A stretch of DNA of 64,000 nucleotides from Tetragonia tetragonoides (lineage: Eukaryota; Streptophyta; Magnoliopsida; Caryophyllales; Aizoaceae): contig CM076146.1 of the NCBI GenBank assembly GCA_038025085.1, positions 24,002,501 to 24,066,500 on the forward strand, in the 5' to 3' direction. The notes below the pieces were generated by a model. The model did not search any database, was not told the DNA's origin, and was given only the letters and a program-made list of their open reading frames with translations. The translations under genes and the position numbers were made by a program. How positions within the stretch are numbered: position 1 is the stretch's first letter; each line of letters opens with the position of its first letter. Of this stretch, positions 52,221-60,030 are shown piece by piece.

Positions 52221-54937
52221 TACGAGTAGGGTAAAAGAGATTTGAGTTCTTTTGTGTTGTATATTAAGAGAAAGCTTCCAAATACTTTGTGTACATTCAT
52301 TTGAGTGTGATACTATACCTAGGATGTTCACAGTTACAAACAAGCTTCAACTCAAGCTTTTGAATGCATTTACGCGTTTTAAAAGCTCATACGAGTAGGG
52401 TAAAAGAGATTTGAGTTCTTTTGTGTTGTATATTAAGAGAAAGCATCCAAATACGTTGTTTGCATTCATTTGAGTGTGAAACTACACCTAGGATTTTTAC
52501 AGTTACAAACAAGCTTCAACTCAAGCTTTTGAATGCATTTATGCTTTTTAAAAGCTCATACGAGTAGGGTGAAACAGATTTGAGTTCTTTTGTGTTGTAT
52601 ATTAAGAGAAAGCATCCAAATACTATGTTTGCATTCATTTGAGTGTGAAACTACACCTAGGATGTTTACAAGTACAAACAAGCTTCAACTCAAGCTTTTG
52701 AATGTATTTACGCGTTTTGACAGCTCTTACGACTAGGGTGATAGAAATTGAGTTCTTTTGTGTTGTATATTAAGAGAAAGCATCCAAATACTTTGTTTGT
52801 ATTCATTTGAGTGTGAAACTACACCTAGGATGTTTACATGTACAAACAAGCTTCAACTCAAGCTTTTGAAAGCATTTATGCTTTTTAAAAGCTCTTACGT
52901 GTAGGGTGAAAGAGATTTGAGTTCTTTTGTGTTGTATATTAAGAGAAAGCATCCAAATACTTTGTTAGCGTTCATTTGAGTGTGAAACTACACCTTGGAT
53001 GTTTACAAGTACAAACAAGCTTCAACTCAACCTTTTGAATGTATTTACGCATTTTAAAAGCTCATACGAGTAGGGTGAAAGAGATTTGAGTTCTTTTGTG
53101 TTGTATATTAACAGAAAGCATCCAAAAACTTTGTGTACATTCATTTGAGTGTGAAACTATACCTAGGATGTTTACAGTTACAAACAAGCTTCAACTCAAG
53201 CTTTTGAATGCATATAAGCGTTTTAAAAGCTCATACGAGTAGGGTGAAAGAGATTTGAGTTCTTTTGTGTTGTATATTAAGAGAAAGCATCCAAATACGT
53301 TGTTTGCATTCATTTGAGTGTGAAACTATACCAAGGATGTTTACAGTTACAAACAAGCTTCAACTTAAGCTTTTGAATGTATTTACGCATTTTAAAAGCT
53401 CATACGAGTTGGGTAAAAGAGATTTGAGTTCTTTTGTGTTGTATATTAAGAGAAAGCGTCCAAATACTTTGTGTACATTCATTTGAGTGTGAAATTATAC
53501 CTAGGATGTTTACAAGTACAAACAAGCTACAACTCAAGCTTTTGAATGCATTTATGCTTTTTAAAAGCTCATACGAGTAGGGTGAAAGAGATTTGAGTTC
53601 TTTTGTGTTGTATATTAAGAGAAAGCATCCAAATACGTTGTTTGCATTCATTTGAGTGTGAAACTATACCTAGGATGTTTACAGTTACAAACAAGCTTCA
53701 ACTCAAGCTTTTGAATGCATTTACGCGTTTTAAAAGCTCATACGAGTAGGGTAAAAGAGATTTGAGTTCTTTTGTGTTGTATATTAAGAGAAAGCATCCA
53801 AATACGTTGTTTGCATTCATTTGAGTGTGAAACTACACCTAGGATTATTACAGTTACAAACAAGCTTCAACTCAAGCTTTTGAATGCATTTATGCTTTTT
53901 AAAAGCTCATACGAGTAGGGTGAAAGAGATTTGAGTTCTTTTGTGTTGTATATTAAGAGAAAGCATCCAAATACTATGTTTGCATTCATTTGAGTGTGAA
54001 ACTACACCTACGATGTTTACAAGTACAAACAAGCTTCAACTCAAGCTTTTGAATGTATTTACGCGTTTTAACAGCTCTTACGACTAGGGTGATAGAAATT
54101 GAGTTCTTTTGTCTTGTATATTAAGAGAAAGCATCCAAATACTTTGTTTGTATTCATTTGAGTGTGAAACTACACCTAGGATGTTTAGAAGTACAAACAA
54201 GCTTCAACTCAAGCTTTTGAATGTATTTACGCATTTTAAAAGCTCATACGAGTAGGGTAAAGGAGATTTGATTTCTTTTGTGTTGTATATTAAGAGAAAG
54301 CTTCCAAATACTTTGTGTACATTCATTTGAGTGTGATACTTTACCTAGGATGTTTACAGTTACAAACAAGCTTCAACTCAAGCTTTTGAATGCATTTACG
54401 CGTTTTAACAGCTCTTACGACTAGGGTGATAGAAATTGAGTTCTTTTGTGTTGTATATTAAGAGAAAGCATCCAAATACTTTGTTTGTATTCATTTGAGT
54501 GTGAAACTACACCTAGGATGTTTACAAGTACAAACAAGCTTCAACTCAAGCTTTTGAATGTATTTACGCATTTTAAAAGCTCATACGAGTAGGGTGAAAG
54601 AGATTTGAGTTCTTTTGTGTTGTATATTAAGAGAAAGCATCCAAATACTATGTTTGCATTCATTTGAGTGTGAAACTACACCTAGGATGTTTACAAGTAC
54701 AAACAAGCTTCAACTCAAGCTTTTGAATGTATTTACGCGTTTTAACAGCTCTTACGACTAGGGTGATAGAAATTGAGTTCTTTTGTGTTGTATATTAAGA
54801 GAAAGCATCCAAATACTTTGTTTGTATTCATTTGAGTGTGAAACTACACCTAGGATGTTTACAAGTACAAACAAGCTTCAACTCAAGCTTTTGAATGTAT
54901 TTACGCATTTTAAAAGCTCATACGAGTAGGGTAAAAT

Positions 54938-55984
54938 ATTGGTAAGGTCTCTGCCTGGGATAAATTCGACATAACTAAGCTTAGAAATGCCGGTTTTAAA
55001 CTTGAATTTATTGAACCTGCTATGCATGATGGAATTCCAGTAGGGGAAATTAATCCTAGTGACATTGAATCTGAAATAAATTACTGGAATAAAGCTGTAG
55101 TCTGTTATGTCATGGGAGCTCGACCACCAATTACAGTATTTAGTGGTTTTCTGAGGCGAATTTGGGCAAAAAAAGGGATGAACAAAATAGCCATGATGAA
55201 AAATGGTCTGGTGCTGGTTCGATTTGATACACTTGAACAGAGAGATGCTGTAATTCAGGAAGGAGTGTACCATTTTGACAACAAGCCTATGATAATCAGA
55301 CCTTGGTCTGAAAATGTGGATTATGATAAGGAAGAATTAACCTCAGTGCCTATTTGGGTGAAATTCCCAGGATTAAATGTGAAGTATTGGAATGCTAAGG
55401 GGTTAAGCAAAATTGCTAGCCTTGTGGGTAGGCCAATGATGGCCGATAAGAACACTGAGCTAAAAGTAGGAATTCAGTTTGCAAGGGTGTTAATTGAAGT
55501 GAAAATTGGAGATGAGTACCCTGAGAAAGTTAATTTCAAGAATGAAAAAGGGAACATTGTGGAACAGGAGGTAGAATATGATTGGAAACCAAGCATTTGT
55601 AGCCACTGTAAGCAGCATGGGCATGGAGAAATTGACTGCAGGAGGAAGATTGCTGCTGCAGCTCCTGTGGCACAATCTGTGCCTGTGCAGAATAGGCCTC
55701 CAACACAAGCAAACCCTAGAACAATGCAATGGCAGAATGCAGGGAGAGGAAGAGGAAGAGCAGGAATTACAGGGAAGGGGCAGAGAGCAGGGAGAGGGGT
55801 GTACAGGCAACAACACCAACAAACCCAGACACTGAACTCATTTGAAGTACTGCAAGATAAAGAAGAGCAGGAAGAGCAGAAAACTCAAGGGGAAACAGCA
55901 GAACATGTATCAAAGGAGGATATGCTTCCTGAGATGGTGCCAACACATGGTAAGTCTCCTATCTTGACTAATAGTCATGGATAG
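54938..55984 (+). CDS. LINE ORF1 protein, 5'-partial (DUF4283 + CCHC zinc knuckle)
   Basis: RNA-binding, nucleocapsid-like protein of a plant L1 element, expected to coat LINE RNA. The frame is open from the insertion junction (54938); the first available ATG is at 55022 (320 codons), but the 28 in-frame codons upstream look like genuine ORF1 sequence (VSAWDKFDITKLRNAGFK), so the true start has been lost by truncation. Counting from that Met, about 24-95 form the DUF4283/RRM-like domain (VCYVMGARPP, then the LVRFDTLEQRDAV and IIRPW region). A CX2CX4HX4C zinc knuckle uses C183, C186, H191 and C196. An RG-rich basic stretch covers about 231-249, followed by a Q/E-rich tail. The stop (TAG, 55982-55984) overlaps the ORF2 start by 8 nt. 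There is no internal stop. Confidence 0.9.
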   Translation: MGKVSAWDKFDITKLRNAGFKLEFIEPAMHDGIPVGEINPSDIESEINYWNKAVVCYVMGARPPITVFSGFLRRIWAKKGMNKIAMMKNGLVLVRFDTLEQRDAVIQEGVYHFDNKPMIIRPWSENVDYDKEELTSVPIWVKFPGLNVKYWNAKGLSKIASLVGRPMMADKNTELKVGIQFARVLIEVKIGDEYPEKVNFKNEKGNIVEQEVEYDWKPSICSHCKQHGHGEIDCRRKIAAAAPVAQSVPVQNRPPTQANPRTMQWQNAGRGRGRAGITGKGQRAGRGVYRQQHQQTQTLNSFEVLQDKEEQEEQKTQGETAEHVSKEDMLPEMVPTHGKSPILTNSHG

Positions 55985-56283
55985 GATCCTTATATGGAAT
56001 GTGAGAGACCTAAATGGCCCTAATAAACAGAAAGATGTGAGTTTTTTCTGCAAAAAAAATAATTGTGGCATGGTGGTTCTGTTAGAAACTAAAATTAGGG
56101 AAATTAATTTAGCAAAATGCAAGAGAAATTTCATGCCAGAGTGGGAATCAATTAGCAACCATAATAATCATAGATTAGGTAGAATCTGGATTAGATGGTT
56201 ACCAAATTATTTCCATGTTAATGTGTTATTTTCATCTGTGCAAATGATGACTTGCAAAGTTTTTAATATAGTGAAAAAAAAAA
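55977..56283 (+). CDS. ORF2 fragment 1: N-terminal half of the endonuclease
   Basis: About 102 in-frame codons starting MDRILIWNVRDLNG. The family motif WN-RG is recognisable, but the usual glycine is aspartate here (WNVRD). The metal-binding glutamate motif LLETKI is present at about residues 35-40. The frame runs on as KKKRVCGEF to a stop at 56318, but this tail is out of register: beyond the A10 run the homologous sequence (EFVVSFVYGLN) lies in the next frame. The ATG overlaps the ORF1 stop as ATGGATAG. Confidence 0.85.
56274..56283 (+). repeat. A10 homopolymer at ORF2 frameshift 1
   Basis: The sequence gtg-A10-gag joins the two endonuclease frames. A length of nine As would restore the VKKKEFVV register, so the shift equals one extra A. 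Confidence 0.9.
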
Positions 56284-58509
56284 GAGTTTGTGGTGAGTTT
56301 TGTGTATGGGCTGAATGAAAAAGAGGAAAGAAAGCAACTGTGGCAGGACCTTTCTGACTATGCACTGAACTGCAACGTACCATGGATTGTTGGGGGGGAC
56401 TTCAATAATGTATTAACACCTGGTAATAGGCAAGGAGGTGCCCCAGTCACATATTCTGAAGTACAGGACTTCAAGGACTGTTTAGAGGACTGTAAACTAA
56501 CAGAATTGAGCTGGACTGGGTGTGAATTTACTTGGAACAATAAGCATGAAAGGGGAGGGAGAGTTTATTCTAAAATAGATTGGGTTTTTGCCAACAGCCT
56601 TTGGATTCAGGAATTTGATCAATGTGATCTTAAATTCCATACAGAGGATGTGTCTGATCATTCCCCAATTTGTTTAACTATGCACAGAGAGCCCACAAAA
56701 AATAGAAACAACCCCTTTAAATATTTCAACATGTGGAGCCTCCACTCTGATTTTCAAGCTAAGGTGCAGCAAGCTTGGAACATCAGAACACAAGGCACAA
56801 AAATGTTCAGAGTGTACCAGAAACTGAAAAATGTGAGAGGAGTGCTGAAAAAGCTAAATAGGGATGATTTCAGTGGGATACTAAAGCAAGCTGAGATAGC
56901 TAGGAATATTATGAATCAATCACAGAATACAGCAAACCAGGATCCTCTAAATGAGACCATACAGCAAGAGGAAGTGCAAGCAAGGAAGAGATATAATGAT
57001 CTGAATATGGCAGCAGAGAACTTCCTACAACAAAAGAGCAAGGCAAAATGGATTCAACTAGGGGATGGAAACACTCAATTTTTCCATGCACTTATGAAGC
57101 AAAAAAGGCAGCAGCACAGAGTACACTCCACTAAGACACAGGAAGGTACCTTGCTAGAGGAAAAGAACCAGATTGTGAAGGAATTTGTGGAATTCTACAG
57201 AGGAATGCTAGGAGTTGCTGGAATCAGAGCCACTTCAGCAGAAAGCAGCTTCTTCTCAGCAGGACACAGACTAGACATACACCAACAGATGTCTCTGATT
57301 GCCCCTGTGACTGCTGAAGAAGTAAAGAGAGCTATGTTTGAAATTGACTGTAATAAGAGCCCAGGCCCTGATGGATTTGGATCAGGGTTTTTCAAAGAAG
57401 CATGGCAAACAGTGGGGCAGGAAGTGACAGAGGCCATTATTGATTTTTTTGAGTCTTCCAAAATGCTAAAAGAAGTGAATGCAACTAACTTATGTCTTGT
57501 GCAGAAAATATCAAATCCTGAAAAGGCTTCTGATTACAGACCCATAGCCTGTTGCAACACCATCTACAAGTGCATCTCCAAGATCCTATGTGGAAGACTG
57601 GCAAGAGTACTACCAGAACTAATTTCTGTAAACCAGGGAGCTTTTGTGGCACAAAGATCCATAGTCCACAACATTATGATTTGTCAGGATCTAATCAAGC
57701 ACTATAACAGAAAACAATCCTCCCCAAGATGCCTGATGAAGATTGACCTCAGGAAAGCCTATGACACAGTACACTGGGGTTTTATCAAGGAAATGATGCA
57801 AGGATATGGATTCCCATTGAAATTTAGTGGGTGGATACTAGAATGTGTGCAAACAGCAAGCTTCAGCATCAACCTGAATGGGGAAGCCCATGGATATTTC
57901 ACTGCAAAGCGTGGCATTAGACAAGGAGACCCAATTTCTCCACTAATTTTTGTGCTAGTGATGGAATACCTGTCAAGAACCTTGAAGATAGCTTGCATGG
58001 ACAACAGCTTCAACTGGCACCCCATGTGCAAAGAACTTGCACTAAGTCATCTATGCTTTGCAGATGACTTGATGTGTTTCTGCAAAGCTACACCTGACTC
58101 TGTGAATATCCTAATGGAGTGCCTGAATTACTTCTCACAAGCCACTGGTTTATGTGCAAACCAGGAAAAGTCAAGCATTTATGTGGCAGGGGTTAGTGAA
58201 CAAGAGAAAAGGGTGCTGGTGAGCCTCTCAGGGTTTCAGGAGGGTACATTGCCAATGAAATACCTAGGTGTCCCTCTATCCCCATCAAAATGGAGCAAAA
58301 TGGATTGTGAATGCTTGATGGATAAAATGACAAAAAGACTTCACACATGGGCTTCCAGGAACCTCTCATATGCAGGAAGGGCACAACTAATAAATTCTGT
58401 ATTATTATCTATACATGTCTACTGGTCAAGCATATTTGTTATGCCTGCTGGAGTACTAAAAAGCATAGAGAAAAAATGCAGATTGTTTCTTTGGGGGGGG
58501 GGGGGGGGG
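56284..58509 (+). CDS. ORF2 fragment 2: endonuclease C-terminal half and reverse transcriptase
   Basis: 742 codons open between the two homopolymers. Numbering from the GTG at 56290, endonuclease motifs GDFN (36-39) and SDH (122-124) are intact, with KIDWVF at about 95-100. A linker of about 200 residues includes WIQLGDGNTQFFH (254-266), widely conserved in plant LINEs. Reverse-transcriptase motifs follow: SPGPDG (357-362), SDYRPIA, the first catalytic aspartate in KIDLRKAYDTV (D486), RGIRQGDPISP (541-551) and FADD (590-593, catalytic D592 and D593). MKYLGVPLS and SYAGRAQLI belong to the thumb/connection region. All catalytic residues I can check are present. The frame ends in glycine codons of the G17 run and a spurious stop at 58515. 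Confidence 0.92.
58493..58509 (+). repeat. G17 homopolymer at ORF2 frameshift 2
   Basis: Seventeen consecutive Gs follow gtttcttt. The downstream frame is shifted by +1 relative to the upstream one, as expected for one extra G (or one modulo three). Most plant LINEs have only a few glycine codons or mixed residues here, so the run itself has probably expanded. Long G tracts are prone to polymerase and basecalling slippage and can form G-quadruplex structures. Confidence 0.92.
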
Positions 58510-58510
58510 A

Positions 58511-59383
58511 ACTGACCTCAAGCACAAAACTAGCCTGGTGGCTTGGGAAGTAGTATGCAGACCAAGGAGAAATGGGGGGATAAATATTAAACATTGCAAA
58601 TGGTTTAATATAGCCCTAAATGGGAAGCACATTTGGGATATAGCCACAAAAAAGGACACATTGTGGGTGAAGTGGATTAATGGAGTATATTTGAAAGGAA
58701 GTAATTTCTGGAATTATGCTCCTGTATGGGGAGCCAGCTGGTATTGGACTAAGCTCAACAAGATCAAAAGTCACTTCCAGGAGCACTATTCAACAAGAGG
58801 AGTGTGGAGGGAAACTGAAAATGGAATGTACTCAGTTGCTAGTGGATACAGAATTTTGATGGGAAATATGCCAAAATACAGACATTATGTCCTGATATGG
58901 GGAAGAGTTTCTGTACCTAGGCACAGCTTCTGTCTATGGTTGGCACAAATGGGGAGATTACTGACCAAAGACAGGCTACATAATATGGGCTTCCTTAATG
59001 GAGACACCATATGCTACCTGTGCAAAGAGGAGACAGAAAGTCACGGCCATCTGTTTTTTAGCTGCAGTATTTCAACAGAGATAATGAAACAGGTACAGAC
59101 ATGGCTGCATATTTCTGCAAGAGGAAGCACAATTCAGGGGCTACTAAACTGGATGAGTAGACAGAAATGCTCGAGATTCAGAAAGGAAGTGTATGCAGCT
59201 GGAATAGCAGCAACTGCATACTGGATTTGGAGAGCCAGAAATCTGATATGCTTTGAAAAGAGCAGTCTACCAGCAACACAGATTATGCAACAGATACAGC
59301 AAGCAATCAGAGTCAGAATCCAACAGTGCAGCAGCAATAGGAAGCTAAAAAGCAAGGATAAAAGATGGATAAGGCAACTGTGA
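58511..59383 (+). CDS. ORF2 fragment 3: C-terminal zf-RVT region
   Basis: 290 codons in the third frame, starting directly after the G17 run (TDLKHKTSLVAWEVVCRP), which joins naturally to RLFLWGG at the end of fragment 2. The first Met of this frame (58538) is internal, not a start. GGINIKHC and the region around WVKWINGVYLKG are typical of plant LINE C-termini. A zinc-binding-like cluster CYLCKEETESHGHLFFSC (about 59010-59063) with upstream W-R-SVPRHSFCLWLA matches the zf-RVT family. The chain ends with a basic tail (KLKSKDKRWIRQL). No RNase H motif was seen. Confidence 0.85.
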   Translation, partial: TDLKHKTSLVAWEVVCRPRRNGGINIKHCKWFNIALNGKHIWDIATKKDTLWVKWINGVYLKGSNFWNYAPVWGASWYWTKLNKIKSHFQEHYSTRGVWRETENGMYSVASGYRILMGNMPKYRHYVLIWGRVSVPRHSFCLWLAQMGRLLTKDRLHNMGFLNGDTICYLCKEETESHGHLFFSCSISTEIMKQVQTWLHISARGSTIQGLLNWMSRQKCSRFRKEVYAAGIAATAYWIWRARNLICFEKSSLPATQIMQQIQQAIRVRIQQCSSNRKLKSKDKRWIRQL

Positions 59384-60018
59384 GCCTGAATCAGGAAAAT
59401 GGAAGAAATACAGAAGCACTGCACACAGGAGAGCAGCTTACAGCAGGCTGCAGCAGAGACTTCAGGAAGGAACCAGTAGCAGACTGCAGAAGATAGGCTG
59501 CAATCCAGGTAGAAGAATCCAGCAGGAAAAAAGGACAGCAGGCTCCAGGAAGGATACAGAAGCAGATTTATACAGAGAGAATCTGACGCAGAACAAATGC
59601 AAGGAATAGGCAGCAGTGCAGGAACTCAGGCAGCAGGTTTCAGCAGGTAATCAGCAACAGGTTGAAGAAGCAAGGCAGAATGAAAAAATATAACAGATCC
59701 AAGCAGAGTTGAAAAGCTAGAAGGAATTGTAATATCTCTAGCTATTTATGTTTTTGTATTTTGATGTAAGTCAGAAATAATTTTTGCAAATTGTAATGTT
59801 TACAGAGATGGTGAGGAAGAATTTTTGCAAAGTGTAATGTTTACAGAGATGGTGAACCACTGCCTGTAGTGAGTTGCACCAGATTGAAGGGTTGTAAGGT
59901 ATTAGAGGGATGCAGCAAAAAGGAACCCTACCTAGTAGGTGGCCTTGGATCTGCATTGCCTAAGGACTGTAATCTTGTTACATTACAGAGAGCAATAATA
60001 CAATTTCTGACTTGCACC
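59384..60018 (+). other. LINE 3' untranslated region
   Basis: About 635 bp without a credible coding frame between the ORF2 stop and the A-tail. The first 320 bp are purine-rich with many degenerate cagcagg/gcagaag-like motifs. The second half is AT-richer and holds the 41-bp repeat. The element ends gacttgcacc before the tail; aataat at 59994 is the nearest poly(A)-signal-like hexamer. Confidence 0.85.
59779..59855 (+). repeat. 41-bp direct tandem repeat in LINE 3' UTR
   Basis: Copy 1 (59779-59819, starting aatttttgcaaattgtaatg) is followed directly by copy 2 (59820-59855), which differs at one base (aaattg to aaagtg) over about 36 bp before they part. Confidence 0.92.
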
Positions 60019-60030
60019 AAAAAAAAAAAA
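60019..60030 (+). other. LINE poly(A) tail
   Basis: Twelve As between gcacc and satellite gagatttgag. Up to four can equally be the aaaa of the satellite motif gtaaaagag, so the tail itself is 8-12 bases. Confidence 0.9.

Larger units (their letters stand above)
23621..54936 (+). repeat. 169-bp satellite array, middle block
   Basis: About 185 head-to-tail monomers of the same family and orientation as the left block. Class composition changes along it: 23.6-34 kb mixes the cgttg, ctatg, ctttgtttg and caatgtgtg classes; 34-49 kb is dominated by agttac/gcattt monomers with gtaaaagag; 49.5-54.9 kb returns to mixtures like those near 13-20 kb. It ends at gtagggtaaaa (54936), where the LINE begins. 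No host gene is seen. Confidence 0.97.
55977..59383 (+). pseudogene. LINE ORF2 polyprotein (endonuclease-reverse transcriptase), frameshifted twice
   Basis: ORF2 nicks target DNA and copies the element RNA into it. It begins with ATG at 55977 inside the end of ORF1 and ends at TGA 59381-59383. Three frames are needed to read it: about 102 codons to the A10 run (56274-56283), 742 codons to the G17 run (58493-58509), then 290 codons, about 1134 residues in total. Each break behaves as a single extra base in a homopolymer, and homology to plant LINEs continues on both sides, so the element is otherwise intact. Order: apurinic-type endonuclease, linker, reverse transcriptase with FADD, zf-RVT cysteine/histidine region. 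No RNase H domain follows, although some plant L1 families have one. Either the copy is dead, or one or both homopolymer lengths are sequencing or assembly errors. Confidence 0.9.
54937..60030 (+). mobile_element. L1-type non-LTR retrotransposon (LINE), 5'-truncated
   Basis: A 5094-bp element interrupting a monomer between gtagggtaaaa (54936) and gagatttgag (60031). It contains, in order, ORF1 lacking its 5' end, ORF2 (endonuclease, reverse transcriptase, zf-RVT region), a 3' UTR and a 12-base poly(A) tail. The lack of LTRs, the A-tail and the EN+RT arrangement identify the L1 clade of plant LINEs. ORF1 is already open at the left junction, so the 5' UTR and the ORF1 start are missing, which is typical of incomplete reverse transcription. 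The bottom-strand target reads TTTT/ACCC, a classic L1 endonuclease site. Apart from up to 4 A residues that cannot be told from the tail, no target-site duplication is visible, and the satellite loses no bases. Two ORF2 frameshifts make this copy non-autonomous as read. Confidence 0.96.

Noticed and set aside
54878..55273. 131-codon minus-strand frame at the LINE left junction
   Set aside because: It runs antisense to ORF1 and into satellite; ORF1 on the + strand has clear domain content.
55490..55835. Frames of 85 and 110 codons overlapping ORF1
   Set aside because: Shadow frames of the ORF1 coding region with low-complexity composition.
56909..59424. Several 60-96-codon minus-strand frames inside ORF2
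   Set aside because: Antisense shadows of the endonuclease-reverse transcriptase gene.
59384..59720. CAG/GCAG-rich stretch as a coding region or microsatellite
   Set aside because: The motif is degenerate and not in regular tandem, and stops occur in all frames soon after the ORF2 end; treated as LINE 3' UTR.
59383..60018. RNase H domain downstream of ORF2
   Set aside because: No open frame of sufficient length or recognisable RNase H motifs lie between the ORF2 stop and the poly(A) tail.
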